Translations under genes and position numbers: made by a program | From: Pseudomonadota bacterium | Lineage (GTDB): Bacteria > Pseudomonadota > Gammaproteobacteria > Steroidobacterales > Steroidobacteraceae | Assembly (NCBI GenBank): GCA_019352035.1 | Contig: JABBNZ010000001.1 | Span: 53,721 to 117,720, forward strand | Length of the DNA: 64,000 bases | Direction of reading: 5' to 3' | The notes under the pieces: generated by a model | What the model saw: only the letters and a program-made list of their open reading frames with translations | What the model was told of the DNA's origin: nothing | The model's database searches: none | In this document: positions 35,349 through 45,360 of the stretch, in pieces | Position numbering within the stretch: the stretch's first letter is position 1 | How the letters are laid out: each line of letters begins with the position of its first letter

Positions 35349-36341
35349 TCACTTCGGCCGCCGCCCGAGAGTGTCCGCGACATACGCGCCGCGCTGGCCC
35401 ATGGGGGCTGGCGGTCCGCGCGTCGTGTCGACCGCCGTCTGATGCTCCGTCTCGGCGTTGAACTCCGCGCCGATCACGATCGCAAAGCCCTGCAGGTAGA
35501 ACCACATGATGAGGACGATCACCCCGCCCAACGCACCGTAAGTCTTGCCATAGGTGCCGAAATCCCGGATGTAGAGGGAGAAGAGAAAGCTCGCGGCCAG
35601 CCAGAGCGTGGCCGCGATGACCGAGCCCCAGGTGACCCAGCGCCACTGGGCGTTCTGCCGGGAGGGCGCGTATCGATAGACGATGGCGAGGCCGAGGACG
35701 GCGAAGGCCCAGAGCAGGATCCAGCGGATCACCAGCACCCCGAAGCTCACGAATTCCGGCAGCGGCAAATGCTGCAATGCCAGCGGCACGGCGAGGGTGA
35801 GCGCCAGCATCAACACGAAGCCCGCCACCGCACCGATCGCGAATCCCGCAGCGACCAGGACCCGCTTGAAGAAGCCGCGGCGCTCGCGCTCGGTATAGGC
35901 GATGTTGGTGGCGGACATGAGCGCCGAGACGCCCTGGCTGGAATAGTAGATCGAGACGATGAGGCTCACGATCGCGCCGATGCCGAGGGTCTGATTGTGA
36001 GGTCTCGCCAGCGCCTGAAGCTGCGCCTGGATGATGCTGGCGGCATCGTGCGGCAGGATGCCGTAGAAGGGAGAGATCTCCCTCGCCACCTGCGCGGGCG
36101 ATGCGAACATGCCGTACACCGAGGCCAGCACCGCCATGGCCGGAAACACGGCCAGCAGCGTGTTCAGGGCGACGCCGGACGCCACGAGGGACACGTTATC
36201 CTCCCCCAGCTTGTGCATGACGCGCAGGAGAATGTCGCGCCACCCCGCGCGGGGAATTTCGCTCGGCGCGTGCGCGCCGCGGCCGCGGCCTGGCTCCTGG
36301 CGCTCGGCCTCGGGACTGGGGTGCGAATCAGGTGGGCGCAC
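35349..36341 (-). CDS. YihY/BrkB-family inner membrane protein, short form
   Basis: 330 residues with a Pro/Arg/Glu-rich N-terminus of about 35 residues, then six hydrophobic helices, e.g. IGAIVSLIVSIYYSSQGVSA, VLVAAGFAIGAVAGFVLMLA, WILLWAFAVLGLAIVYRYAP and ALGGVIVLIMWFYLQGFAIV. The last helix is followed by GAEFNAETEHQT, a family hallmark. It lacks the C-terminal winged-helix extension of the paralogue at 11305-12651. Function unsettled in the family. Confidence 0.92.
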   Translation of the reverse strand: MRPPDSHPSPEAERQEPGRGRGAHAPSEIPRAGWRDILLRVMHKLGEDNVSLVASGVALNTLLAVFPAMAVLASVYGMFASPAQVAREISPFYGILPHDAASIIQAQLQALARPHNQTLGIGAIVSLIVSIYYSSQGVSALMSATNIAYTERERRGFFKRVLVAAGFAIGAVAGFVLMLALTLAVPLALQHLPLPEFVSFGVLVIRWILLWAFAVLGLAIVYRYAPSRQNAQWRWVTWGSVIAATLWLAASFLFSLYIRDFGTYGKTYGALGGVIVLIMWFYLQGFAIVIGAEFNAETEHQTAVDTTRGPPAPMGQRGAYVADTLGRRPK

Positions 36342-36477
36342 GCGGTACGCCGAGCAACCGCTATTCCCGCGTCACTGGACTGCGATAGTCGCGCAAGGCG
36401 TAGGACTCGGCGCGCTCGAGGCAGTCCTCATCGAGGGTGGGGTTGGTGTTGTGGCCGCCCGGCCGAGGAAGCGGATC

Positions 36478-36513
36478 ATCATGAATCGCGCCTCATGATT
36501 TTCATGAGTCGCG
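36478..36513. promoter_or_regulatory. Cluster of TCATGA palindromes upstream of the sensor kinase gene
   Basis: CATGAATCGCG (36480-36490) and CATGAGTCGCG (36503-36513) are near-identical direct repeats 23 bp apart. TCATGA at 36493-36498 and 36502-36507 are palindromes 3 bp apart. The cluster lies in the 228-bp divergent gap before the NarL-type pair and could be an operator for the response regulator. I see no clear promoter boxes. Confidence 0.3.
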
Positions 36514-36569
36514 GACCGCGCGGCGCTGCTAGGATGGCGCTGGAAATTCAGAGCATCCGGGCATTGGCG

Positions 36570-37730
36570 ATGAAGCTGCGCACACGCCTGCATTTGGTGG
36601 TCACCGGCCTCGCGATCGTGTGGGCGATCGTCCTGGTCGCGTCCGAGGCGCAGCTCACGCGGGCGCGCATCCGGGAGGACATCGAGGCGTCCAATCAGGT
36701 GACCATCCAGCTCCTCGGCCGCCTGGTGGGCATCTACTGGCGCGCCGGCGGCACGCAGAGCCTGATCGGTCTTCTGACACAACTCGGGCACGTGCGCTCC
36801 AACGACATCGTCCTGACCTATCGCGGCGGACCGGTGCTCTATCATTCGCCGCCCGCCACCTACAAGGCGGGTCACTATGCCCCGGCCTGGTTCGCGCACT
36901 TCGTCGCGCCGAAGGTGCCCCGTTACGTTTTCCCGCTTCCCTCGGGCCTCGAGCTCATCGTGCGGGCCGCGCCGTCACGCGGCGTCCTCGACGGCTGGGA
37001 CGCCGTCAGACGGCTCCTGGCCGTCGCCGCGGTCATGCTCCTCATCGTCAACGGCCTCGCGCTCTGGATCGTCGAGCGGGCGGTGGCGCCCCTGGTGATC
37101 GAGCAGCGGCTCGAGGAGGAGCGGCGCCTGATTGCGCACGAGCTGCACGATGAGTTCGGCCAATCGGTGACGGCGATCCGCAGCCTCGCCCAGGCGATCG
37201 TCGGACAGTCGAGCCAGCCGCCGATGCAGGAGGCGGCGCGGCTCATTTCGGCGGAGGCTGCGAGACTGTATGACGCCATGCATGGCCTCATACCGCGGCT
37301 GGCGCCGGCCGCTCTGGAGACCCTGAGCCTTTCCGAGGCGCTCGAGGGCCTCGTGCGCGACCTGCAGCGCCGGCACCCTTCCGTCGTGCTCACGCTGCGG
37401 CAGGAGTTGGCCTGCGATCCGGACCCGGGCGTCTCACTTGCCGCTTACCGCGTCGCACAGGAGGGTCTGGTCAACGCTTTGCGCCATGCGCATGCGTCGC
37501 GGATCGACGTCGAGCTGCGCGCCGAGAGAGGCAGCCTCACGGTGTCGGTGATGGACGATGGTGTTGGGCTGCCGGAGGACTGGTCCCGGCCGGGACATTA
37601 CGGGCTGCGGGGACTCGGCGATCGAGTGGGCCATCTGGGCGGCAAGCTGACGCTGCGCAAGCGCGGCGCCCGCGGCACGCTCGTCGCGGCGCAGCTCCCT
37701 CTCGCCGGCCTGCCACAGGTGAGCGCATGA
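36570..37730 (+). CDS. NarX/UhpB-type sensor histidine kinase
   Basis: 386 residues from the ATG at 36570 (an ATG at 36534 is also possible). Two membrane helices, LHLVVTGLAIVWAIVLVASE near the start and LLAVAAVMLLIVNGLALWIV around 150-170, enclose a periplasmic sensor of about 120 residues with no family I recognise. The HisKA_3 region has the phospho-His in RRLIAHELHDEFGQSVTAIR. The HATPase N-box is AYRVAQEGLVNALRHAHA and the G-box GLRGLGDRVGHLGG. The response regulator gene overlaps its stop by 4 bp. Confidence 0.92.
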   Translation: MKLRTRLHLVVTGLAIVWAIVLVASEAQLTRARIREDIEASNQVTIQLLGRLVGIYWRAGGTQSLIGLLTQLGHVRSNDIVLTYRGGPVLYHSPPATYKAGHYAPAWFAHFVAPKVPRYVFPLPSGLELIVRAAPSRGVLDGWDAVRRLLAVAAVMLLIVNGLALWIVERAVAPLVIEQRLEEERRLIAHELHDEFGQSVTAIRSLAQAIVGQSSQPPMQEAARLISAEAARLYDAMHGLIPRLAPAALETLSLSEALEGLVRDLQRRHPSVVLTLRQELACDPDPGVSLAAYRVAQEGLVNALRHAHASRIDVELRAERGSLTVSVMDDGVGLPEDWSRPGHYGLRGLGDRVGHLGGKLTLRKRGARGTLVAAQLPLAGLPQVSA

Positions 37731-38362
37731 TCCGTGTCCTGCTGGTCGACGATCATGCGGTGGTTCGCACCGGTTTCAGGCTGCTGCTGCAGGTCCGGCC
37801 CGACGTGAGCGTCGTCGGGGAGGGCGATTCCGGCGAGGCAGCCTGCCAGCGCTACCTCGAGCTGTCGCCCGATGTGGTGGTCATGGATATCGCGATGCCC
37901 GGCATGGGCGGCATCGAAGCGCTGCGGCGCATCCGCGCCCATGACCCGCGGGCGCGGGTGCTCGCACTGTCCGCGCACGATGATCCGATGCATGCGCGGC
38001 GGGCGTTGCGGGAGGGAGCGCTGGGATTTCTCTCGAAGCGCAGCGCCCCCGAGGCCTTGCTCGAGGCGGTCGGAGACGTGAGCACCGGGCGCCGCTACAT
38101 CGATCCGCGCGTCGCGCAGAGGCTGGCACTCGAGGACATCGAGGGAACCGAGTCATCGCCCATCAGACGGCTGTCGGAGCGGGAATTCGACGTCTTCGTC
38201 CGCCTGGCGCGCGGGGCCAGCGTGCAGCGCATCGCCGATGAGCTGAGGCTTTCGGCCTCCACCGTCGGCACGCATCTTTACAACGTCAAGCAGAAGCTCG
38301 GCGTGTCCAACCAATCCGAGCTGACATTACTCGCCATTCGCCACGGCCTCATCGAGGCATGA
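37727..38362 (+). CDS. NarL/LuxR-type response regulator
   Basis: 211 residues. The receiver domain has the acidic pair VLLVDDHAVVRTGFR, phospho-Asp in PDVVVMDIAMPGMGG, and Lys in GALGFLSKRSAPEAL. The LuxR helix-turn-helix is in the last 60 residues: LSEREFDVFVRLARGASVQR, IADELRLSASTVGTHLYNVK. Partner of the overlapping kinase. Likely targets include its own promoter region (palindromes at 36478-36513). The stop runs straight into a family A repeat. Confidence 0.94.
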   Translation: MIRVLLVDDHAVVRTGFRLLLQVRPDVSVVGEGDSGEAACQRYLELSPDVVVMDIAMPGMGGIEALRRIRAHDPRARVLALSAHDDPMHARRALREGALGFLSKRSAPEALLEAVGDVSTGRRYIDPRVAQRLALEDIEGTESSPIRRLSEREFDVFVRLARGASVQRIADELRLSASTVGTHLYNVKQKLGVSNQSELTLLAIRHGLIEA

Positions 38363-38420
38363 CACAAATCGTCTGGAGCGATTTTACTTCGCGCATCCCT
38401 GCGCTCCGGCCCTGCGGGCG
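38363..38420 (+). repeat. Family A palindromic repeat, copy 4
   Basis: AAATCG (38366-38371) and CGATTT (38379-38384) form the hairpin with loop TCTGGAG, the same loop as copy 2 apart from one base. GCGCATCCCTGCGC and GGCCCTGCGGGC follow. It begins at the response-regulator stop and supplies the stop codon and C-terminus of the SWIM gene on the other strand. Confidence 0.6.
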
Positions 38421-38656
38421 GTCAGACGCTCCAGCGAGCGCCGGGCGGCGGCTTTGGCGATGTGCTTGCACCAGAGGAGGGCCTCGCGCCGCCCCTGGCG
38501 GCGGAACTTCTCGCAGTCGCAAGTCCACTCGATGCGCTCCTCGCTCGTCAGCAGCACGTGCACCGTATGGCCGGCGAAGCGATAGGTGCCCAGGACCGCG
38601 ACGTCACTGCCGGGAGGCGGGCGTTTGGGGAGCCGGAAAGGCATGCGCTCGAGCAT
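38384..38656 (-). CDS. Small SWIM-type zinc-finger protein
   Basis: 90 residues. The core WTCDCEKFRRQGRREALLWC followed by KHIAKAA matches the SWIM pattern C-x-C-x(n)-C-x-H, which binds one zinc and is found in bacterial SNF2 ATPases, transposases and plant FAR1 proteins. Here it is alone, preceded by a short beta-rich stretch (VAVLGTYRFAGHTVHVLLTS). About 20 C-terminal residues are encoded by a family A repeat. The start could be ATG 38656 or ATG 38644. It lies just downstream of lhr in the same direction, so it may be cotranscribed with that helicase. Confidence 0.65.
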   Translation of the reverse strand: MLERMPFRLPKRPPPGSDVAVLGTYRFAGHTVHVLLTSEERIEWTCDCEKFRRQGRREALLWCKHIAKAAARRSLERLTARRAGAQGCAK

Positions 38657-38770
38657 ATCGCGGCCCGGCTGTGGAGCGCTTGTGCATAAGCTGTGCGCCG
38701 GCTGTGATTCATGGCGGCAGCGCCGGAAAATCCTCGCAGGGCGCGGCGGCCGCGCGATCCGGGCGCGGTA

Positions 38771-41700
38771 TCAGCCGATGTCGGCGAGAGCGGCGGGCAC
38801 GTGCCGCCGCAAGAGCGCGTTGCGCGCCTGCCACTGCGCTGCGGCGTCCAGCGTCTCGAGGAAATGCACCTCCCCGCCTGCCAGGGTGGCGAGCGGCAGC
38901 CCGTCGCGATAGAGAACCCTGTTGCCGGCAAGGGCGGGCAGCCGCGGGCCCGGGCTCAGGATTCCGAGGAGGTTGAGCGGATCGGCCGCGCTGAGCGACA
39001 CCCATTCCTCGCTTCGCGGCCGGCGGCGCACCTCGCGCAGGAGTCCGACCGCCTCGGGGGCGGCGAACTGCTCGCCGGAGAGGCCGGCGACGAAGCGGCC
39101 GCCGCGGATCTCGCCTCGCGCCTCGAGGCGCCGGTAGCAGAAGAGGAGCTCCCGCCAGGGCGGCAGCCACTGCGCCTCGCGCGCGATCAGGCGCCAGAAG
39201 ACGACGCCCCAGCGCCGCAACAGCCCGCGGGCGACGAGCTCGATCGTGTCAGGATCCGTGCGCTGGGGCGCGGCGGCATCGTGCTCGCGGCGCACCCGCG
39301 CCCAACGGCCCGCGCAGTCCATGCCGAAGAGCGCGCGCCGGCGACGGCGCGCAGACGTGGAGGATCTGCGGCGCTCCGAGGGAACCAGCAGGGCGCGCAG
39401 GCCGCCGAAGCTGTCGGAGTTGACGAGGCCGAGGCCCACCAGCTCCGCCAGCCCTTCCTCGGCCTGCGAGGGCAGGAGGCCAGTGCCCTCCACGATCTCG
39501 TCGAAGAACGACGCGCCGTGGGCGCCGAGATGGTCCAACACCCGGCGCGCGTTGGATGACGGCGCGCCGGCATCGACCGGACCGGCGAGCGTGGTCCAGG
39601 CGCGCAGGCTCCGCCGGCTGAGGAGTGCGATCGGCGTCGCCCGGACGGGGCCCGCGGCGGGACCCGACTCGGCTCTGCGCCGCGCCATCCGTGTCCAGAC
39701 GAAGCGCCCCGCGAGGCATTGCTCATCGAGCCAAGTCGGATCGTACTCGTTGATCCGCGCCGGCAGGATCTCCGTTTCCCACGCGCCTGCCGGGGCCTCG
39801 AAACCTTCGAGCTGCGCGAGGACCGCGGCCACGGCGTCGGGACCTTCCATGCGCGCGCGCGGCGCGGCGCGCTGCCATTCGAGCAGAAATCGCAGCAGGT
39901 CCCGGGGCTCGACCGGCTCGATCTGCGCGCGCAGGCGCTTCACGGTATAGCGATGGATGCGCGCGAGCAGCCCGCGCTCGCACCACTCCCCATCCTCGGG
40001 CGCCTGCGCGGTGAACCGGCCGTGCATCACGGATCCTTCCGCCTGCAGCGCGGCGAGCGCCGCGGCCATTCGGCCGGGGGAGACTCCCAGCGGCGCCGCG
40101 AGGGCCGCGGCGGCGGTCGGGCCGAGGCCCAGAAGCCGGCCGCGCGCGATCTCGCGCAGCGCCTCCTCAGCGCTCCAGGACCGGGCATACGAGGCGGGAG
40201 GGACGAGGGGCGGTTCCGGCCGGGCATCGGGAAAGATCGCCTGCAGGAGCGGCAGGCGCTCGGCGGTAATCCAGAGCATCGCTTCCTCCACCGTCAGCCG
40301 CGCGGCCCTGCCGGCTTCGGCGAGGGACGCGGCCCACGCAGCCCAGTCCGGTCGCTTGCCGACCTCGGCCTCCGCCATGAATGTCAGCCAGCCCAGCGCA
40401 TCGTGCAGCTCATCGGCGTCGGCCGCATCGGGCCACGCTTGCTCGCGCACCCGGCCGATGGCCGCAGGATCCAGCGCGCCCAGATCGCCCGCCGCCTCCG
40501 GATCGAGCCAGCGGCGACTCAACACCGCCTGTGTGCGCCGCTCCTCGAGCGGGGCATCATCCAGGAACGCGTAGGGCCGCGCCGACAATACCTCCAGCGC
40601 GAGCGGCGAGGGTTCGGTGAGATCCCGCGCGGCGGCGCGGATGGCGCCGCTCTCCAGTCCCCGCAGCAGCGCTTCCAGTCCCTCGATGTCCATCGCCTCT
40701 TCCAGGCAATCGCGGATCGCCTGCCGGACGAGCGGATGGTCGGGGATCTCGAGCTCGCCGGAGAGATTCTCCGCGCAAGCCACCTGGTCGGGGAACACCG
40801 AGGCCAGGAGGTCCTGCGCCGCCATGCGCGCGAGCGGCGCCGGCACCCTGCGGCCGCCGCGAAACCGCGGCAGCGCGAGCGCGATCGCCGCGCTCCAGCG
40901 CCAGCGCGCGGGAAACATCGGCGCCGCGCACAGCGCCTGCACCAGGAGCGGGCGCACCGTGTTGGAATGCAGATAGCGCGCGACCTCCGCGAGCTCGAAG
41001 CTGTGCGCGGTGGTGAGCGACAGCACGATCGCATCCTCGGTCGCGGCGGCCTGCAGCTCGAAGTTGAACGAGCGGCAGAAGCGCTTGCGCAGCGCGAGTC
41101 CCCAGGCGCGGTTCACGCGGCTGCCGAAGGGCGAGTGGATGAGCAGCTGCATGCCGCCCGCCTCGTCGAAGAAGCGCTCGAGGACCACCGTTTCCCGGGT
41201 GGGCAGGACGCCCAGAGCCGCGCGCGCGGCCGCAAGGTAGCCCGCGGCCTGCACCGCCGCCGGCCCGTCCACGCCGACTTCCTCCTCGAGCCAGCGTACC
41301 GCCGCCTCGAGGCCGCCCTCGAGGCGGCTCTCGATCTCCCGGCGCAGCCGCGAAACCCCCTGCGACAGCTCGTCCGACCGTCCGGGCGCCTCGCCCAGCC
41401 AGAAGGGGATCGAGGGCGGCTGGCCATGCGCATCCTCCACCCGCACCGTGCCCTGCTCGACGCGCAGGATGCGGTAGGAGGTGTTGCCCAGCTGGAAGAC
41501 ATCGCCCTGCAGGCTCTCGACGGCGAAGTCCTCGTTGACCGTCCCGACCGGCTGGGACTGCGGCTCGAGCAACACCGTGTAATCGGCCGTATCGGGTATC
41601 GTCCCGCCGGAGGTCAGCGCGATGAGGCGCGCGCCGCGCCGGCCGCGCATTTTGCGGTTGACGGCGTCGTAATGGATCAGCGCGGCGCGGCGGCCGCGCC

Positions 41701-43093
41701 GCGTGGTGAAGCCCTCGGCGAGCATCCGTACGATCTCATCGAGCTCGGCGCGCTGCAGGTCGCGATAGGGATAGGCGCCCCGCCACAGGGCGAAGAGCTC
41801 GTCCACGTCCCATTCGCGCGTCGCCACCTCTGCCACGATCTGCTGCGCGAGGACATCGAGCGGCTTCGCGGGCATGCGCAGCCGGTCGAGCTCTCCCCGG
41901 CGCACGCAGTCGAGCAGCGCCGCGCACTCGATGAGGTCATCGCGGGACAGCGGGAAGAGCCTGCCCTTGGGCGTTGTGCCGAGACTGTGTCCGGAGCGTC
42001 CGACGCGCTGCAGCAGGGCGGCGATGGACCGCGGCGAGCCGAGCTGACAGACGAGATCCACCTCGCCGATGTCGATTCCCAACTCGAGCGATGCGGTGGC
42101 GACGAGCGCCTTGAGCTCCCCGCGCTTCAGCCGCGACTCGGCCTCGAGCCGCCGGTCCTTCGCCATGCTGCCGTGGTGGGCCGCGACCTGCGTCTCGCCC
42201 ATGCGCTGCGACAGGTGGCGCGCGACCCGCTCGGCGTGGCGGCGGGTGTTGACGAAGATCAGCGTCGTGCGGTGCTCGCCTGCGAGCTGCGCGAGCCGGT
42301 CGTAGACCTGCGTCCAGACATCTCCCGACATGACCGCTTCGAGCGGCGCCGGCGGCACCTCGATCTGCAGGTCCCGGCGCCGCGCATGACCGACGTCGAT
42401 GATGGCGCAATCGGCCCGGCCGTCGGCGAGCAGCTGCCGGGTGCCCACGAGAAAGCGCGCGACCTCGTCGATCGGCCGCTGGGTGGCGGAGAGGCCGATG
42501 CGCGTCAGCCTGCGGCCGGTGAGGGCCTCCAGCCGCTCGAGCGACAGGGCGAGGTGCAGGCCGCGCTTGCTGCCCACCATCGCATGGATCTCATCCACGA
42601 TGACGCTGCGCACGCTCGCCAGCATGCGGCGGCCGGATTCCGAGCCGAGGAGGATGTAGAGCGACTCCGGGGTCGTCACCACGATGTGCGGCGGGCGCCG
42701 ATGCATGCTCCGCCGCTCGTGCTGCGGCGTGTCGCCGGTGCGCACCGAGGCGCGGATCTGGAGCTCGGGCAGATCCATCGCTCGCAGCTCCTCGCGGATG
42801 CCCGCGAGCGGAACCTCGAGGTTGCGCCGGATGTCATTGGAGAGCGCCTTGAGCGGGGAGACGTACAGGATGTAGGTCTCGTCGCGCAATCCTCCGCGCT
42901 CCAGTCCTTCCCGCAGCAGCAGATCGATGGCGGCCAGGAACGCGGCGAGTGTCTTGCCCGAGCCCGTGGGTGCGGCGATCAGCGTATGGCGCCCGGCCCG
43001 GATCGCCGGCCACGCCTGCTGTTGCGCAGGCGTCGGCGCCTCGAAGGCGCGCTCGAGCCAGCGGCTGACGGCGGAGTGAAAGGCTTCAGGCAT
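38771..43093 (-). CDS. lhr: Large ATP-dependent helicase Lhr
   Basis: 1440 residues from the ATG at 43093 ([20 protein letters not shown]). This superfamily 2 DNA helicase is involved in DNA repair. Motifs visible are Q-like [12 protein letters not shown], Walker [13 protein letters not shown], motif Ia [20 protein letters not shown] in [20 protein letters not shown], motif [14 protein letters not shown], motif [21 protein letters not shown] and motif [10 protein letters not shown]. The C-terminal two thirds carry the Lhr-specific winged-helix and extension domains, as in full-length bacterial Lhr (about 1400-1540). The long reading frame on the opposite strand is its antisense shadow. Confidence 0.95.
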   Translation of the reverse strand: MPEAFHSAVSRWLERAFEAPTPAQQQAWPAIRAGRHTLIAAPTGSGKTLAAFLAAIDLLLREGLERGGLRDETYILYVSPLKALSNDIRRNLEVPLAGIREELRAMDLPELQIRASVRTGDTPQHERRSMHRRPPHIVVTTPESLYILLGSESGRRMLASVRSVIVDEIHAMVGSKRGLHLALSLERLEALTGRRLTRIGLSATQRPIDEVARFLVGTRQLLADGRADCAIIDVGHARRRDLQIEVPPAPLEAVMSGDVWTQVYDRLAQLAGEHRTTLIFVNTRRHAERVARHLSQRMGETQVAAHHGSMAKDRRLEAESRLKRGELKALVATASLELGIDIGEVDLVCQLGSPRSIAALLQRVGRSGHSLGTTPKGRLFPLSRDDLIECAALLDCVRRGELDRLRMPAKPLDVLAQQIVAEVATREWDVDELFALWRGAYPYRDLQRAELDEIVRMLAEGFTTRRGRRAALIHYDAVNRKMRGRRGARLIALTSGGTIPDTADYTVLLEPQSQPVGTVNEDFAVESLQGDVFQLGNTSYRILRVEQGTVRVEDAHGQPPSIPFWLGEAPGRSDELSQGVSRLRREIESRLEGGLEAAVRWLEEEVGVDGPAAVQAAGYLAAARAALGVLPTRETVVLERFFDEAGGMQLLIHSPFGSRVNRAWGLALRKRFCRSFNFELQAAATEDAIVLSLTTAHSFELAEVARYLHSNTVRPLLVQALCAAPMFPARWRWSAAIALALPRFRGGRRVPAPLARMAAQDLLASVFPDQVACAENLSGELEIPDHPLVRQAIRDCLEEAMDIEGLEALLRGLESGAIRAAARDLTEPSPLALEVLSARPYAFLDDAPLEERRTQAVLSRRWLDPEAAGDLGALDPAAIGRVREQAWPDAADADELHDALGWLTFMAEAEVGKRPDWAAWAASLAEAGRAARLTVEEAMLWITAERLPLLQAIFPDARPEPPLVPPASYARSWSAEEALREIARGRLLGLGPTAAAALAAPLGVSPGRMAAALAALQAEGSVMHGRFTAQAPEDGEWCERGLLARIHRYTVKRLRAQIEPVEPRDLLRFLLEWQRAAPRARMEGPDAVAAVLAQLEGFEAPAGAWETEILPARINEYDPTWLDEQCLAGRFVWTRMARRRAESGPAAGPVRATPIALLSRRSLRAWTTLAGPVDAGAPSSNARRVLDHLGAHGASFFDEIVEGTGLLPSQAEEGLAELVGLGLVNSDSFGGLRALLVPSERRRSSTSARRRRRALFGMDCAGRWARVRREHDAAAPQRTDPDTIELVARGLLRRWGVVFWRLIAREAQWLPPWRELLFCYRRLEARGEIRGGRFVAGLSGEQFAAPEAVGLLREVRRRPRSEEWVSLSAADPLNLLGILSPGPRLPALAGNRVLYRDGLPLATLAGGEVHFLETLDAAAQWQARNALLRRHVPAALADIG

Positions 43094-43181
43094 AGGGTTC
43101 GCGCAGGGGTGAGGCTCAAGTGCGATCCGCCTGCGAACAGAGTAGAGTATCGCGATTCCTGAATCTGTGGAGAGCCGCGGG

Positions 43182-44162
43182 ATGTGGAATAAGGCGACGG
43201 ACCCCGAGGAGTCCTTCCGGGACAAGGCCATCTGGTGGTCGGCCGGGATCGTCATCGCCGCCGCCATCGCCATCGGGGTGTACTACCGGTACTACTCGGC
43301 GGTGCCGGCAACTTCCGCGCAGCACCCCGCCGTGACGCAGCAGCTGCCCGCGCCGCCGCCCGCGCCCGCCATCCAGCACCCGATCCCGCCCGCGGCGGAG
43401 CAGACGCAGAAGCCGCTTCCGCCGCTCGATCAGAGCGACCCGGTCGCCCGCGACTCGCTGGCCGGGCTCCTCGGCGAACCCGCCGTGGCGAAGTTCCTCG
43501 TGACCCATCATGTCATCCGGGACATCGTGGTCACCGTGGACAATCTCCCCCGCGGAAAGGTCGCCGCGGAGCTGCGGCCGGTGCAGCCGACCGCCGGCGC
43601 CACGATGGTCGACAACCAGGGCGGCACGACGGTCCTCAGCCCGCAGAATTACGCGCGCTATGCGCCGTTCGTCGATGTCGTGCGCTCGCTCGACCCCAAG
43701 GCGCTGGCGGCCGTCTACTTCCGGATGTATCCGCTCTTCCAACAGGCGTACGAGAGCCTCGGTTACCCCGGGAAGTATTTCAATGACCGGCTGGTGCAGG
43801 CCATCGACAGTCTGCTCGCCACCCCTGATGTCCAGGGGCCCATCGTGCTCGTGCGGCCCAAGGTGTTCTATCAGTTCGCCGACCCCAAGCTCGAGGCCCT
43901 GCCCGCCGGACAGAAGCTGCTGATCCGCATGGGCCCGCAGAACGCCGGCATCATCAAGGCGAAGCTGAAGGCGCTGCGTGCGGCGATCACGGCGACGCCG
44001 CCGCAGATGACCCAGCCCGCTCAGGGCGCCGCGCCGGCGCAAGGCGGCTCGGGGACGCAGCCGAGTGCGCCCGGGCAGGGCAACTCGGGGGCACAGACCA
44101 GCCCGATGCCGCAAGGGACGCAGGCCACGCCCGCCAATCCGCCAGCGCAGCCGCAACCGTAG
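43182..44162 (+). CDS. DUF3014 family membrane-anchored protein
   Basis: 326 residues from the ATG at 43182 (GGAGAG upstream). One N-terminal transmembrane helix, [20 protein letters not shown] (about 21-40), leads to a Pro-rich linker. A globular periplasmic domain follows with [59 protein letters not shown] and [20 protein letters not shown], characteristic of DUF3014. The last 60 residues are low-complexity Gln/Gly/Pro/Ala. Function unknown. Divergent from lhr and 34 bp before a lipoprotein gene. Confidence 0.82.
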   Translation: MWNKATDPEESFRDKAIWWSAGIVIAAAIAIGVYYRYYSAVPATSAQHPAVTQQLPAPPPAPAIQHPIPPAAEQTQKPLPPLDQSDPVARDSLAGLLGEPAVAKFLVTHHVIRDIVVTVDNLPRGKVAAELRPVQPTAGATMVDNQGGTTVLSPQNYARYAPFVDVVRSLDPKALAAVYFRMYPLFQQAYESLGYPGKYFNDRLVQAIDSLLATPDVQGPIVLVRPKVFYQFADPKLEALPAGQKLLIRMGPQNAGIIKAKLKALRAAITATPPQMTQPAQGAAPAQGGSGTQPSAPGQGNSGAQTSPMPQGTQATPANPPAQPQP

Positions 44163-44196
44163 TCCGGGCGGCAGCCAACGCCTCCGCGCCGCAAGC

Positions 44197-44985
44197 ATGC
44201 CGCCGGCCCGCGGGACCGCTGCCGCCGCGCTGATTGCGCTGCTCGCCGTATTGTCGGGCTGCAGCCGCGGGCCGCATCACCCGGGCTGGGTGATTCACTC
44301 CGCCCTCGAGATGACCGGACCGGCGCCCGCCAGCGGCTATCGGCTGGTGTTTCCCTACATCGTCGGGGATTTCTACGGCGCGCCCACTACTGGTGATTTC
44401 GTCGTGCCGGTGAACCGGACCGACAGCGGCTTCACGCTCGACCTCAACCGGACGCAGGAAGCGCTCGAGAGTGAGCTGGGGCCTACCAATTTCAGTCTGC
44501 CGTTTCTCGAGATCACCCCCGCCGAGGCCCGTATCGCCAGGCTGGCTCCCGCCGCCCTGCAGCCCAACGGCATCGATTCGGTGGGCACGGTGGAGTGGCT
44601 CGATTCACGCTCGCGCCGGCCGCTGATGTTGGTCTATGTCGACCGGCCGGCGCGCATCGAAGGCTCTCTCACCCGCGGCGGCGTCACGACTCGCTACGAC
44701 ATCCGGGTGGCCAAGGCAGGGTACGTATGGATCGGCGGCATTCAGGCCGGCGAGCATGAGACGCTCTACACTGTCGTGCAGCCTCCCAGACATCTGGTAC
44801 TGACGATCACCACCCGGCCATCGAAATCCGCGGCGCAAGGTGCCGCTCGCGTCGGGACTCAGAGCGGCGAATTCATCGATACGGTCGGCGTTCTCGGCGC
44901 CCGGCGGCCGCAACGGCGAATACCTGACGCCGCGGTGCCGGTGCATTCAGCGGTTGAATACGGTGCGCCCGCCGAACGCGAGTGA
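44197..44985 (+). CDS. Predicted lipoprotein of unknown function
   Basis: 262 residues from the ATG at 44197. The signal ends in a lipobox (AAAALIALLAVLSGCSRG). The mature part is beta-rich, with VFPYIVGDFYGAPTTGDFVV, FSLPFLEITPAEARIARLAP and YVWIGGIQAGEHETLYTVVQ, and it ends in a charged tail. I recognise no family. It follows the DUF3014 gene closely and both are envelope proteins, so they may be cotranscribed. The ending beyond about residue 225 is weakly structured. Confidence 0.7.
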   Translation: MPPARGTAAAALIALLAVLSGCSRGPHHPGWVIHSALEMTGPAPASGYRLVFPYIVGDFYGAPTTGDFVVPVNRTDSGFTLDLNRTQEALESELGPTNFSLPFLEITPAEARIARLAPAALQPNGIDSVGTVEWLDSRSRRPLMLVYVDRPARIEGSLTRGGVTTRYDIRVAKAGYVWIGGIQAGEHETLYTVVQPPRHLVLTITTRPSKSAAQGAARVGTQSGEFIDTVGVLGARRPQRRIPDAAVPVHSAVEYGAPAERE

Positions 44986-45360
44986 CTGTGCGCGCTCGCT
45001 CTCGATGTGAGATGGGAAGTCCGGTCTGCGGGCGCTCCGCTCCAAGCGACGTGCGTGCGCATCGAGGCGCTGCAGCGCGCAGGTCCGCGTAGCCGCTGCG
45101 TGTCGTCATGGGCGGGATGCTACCGTGGCGGCCGCGGGCCGAACATGGCGGCGGCGAAACTCGACGCTCGATGGGACAGTCGCGCGGCATGTTCCATGGA
45201 CGGTGCAGAGGCATGCGATGACACAGACGCCCGGAATCAGGAAAATTTCCCTTGCGAGCCCCGAGCGGATCCTTGAATGATGGCGCAGGAACCACCCAGG
45301 TATGATTTGCCGCCAGGGTCCGCCACAGAAGGTGCGGCCGGCGGGAGAGGGGAGCTTGCA
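44986..45360. other. Intergenic region upstream of the TonB-dependent receptor
   Basis: No gene is supported. A TATGAT box at 45301-45306 could be the -10 element of the receptor gene, leaving a leader of about 48 nt to the GTG at 45361, but no good -35 is seen. A CCCGGAATCAGGA stretch near 45230 faintly resembles the end of a cobalamin riboswitch; the other conserved blocks are missing. Confidence 0.3.

Noticed and set aside
39719-43162. 1147-codon plus-strand reading frame opposite lhr
   Set aside because: It lies antisense to the well-conserved Lhr helicase, is very rich in Arg/Gly/Ala/His and shows no domain. Long antisense frames are expected in GC-rich genes.
44986-45360. Cobalamin riboswitch upstream of the TonB receptor
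   Set aside because: Only one short stretch resembles the consensus end; the GCCACTG and other core blocks are missing.
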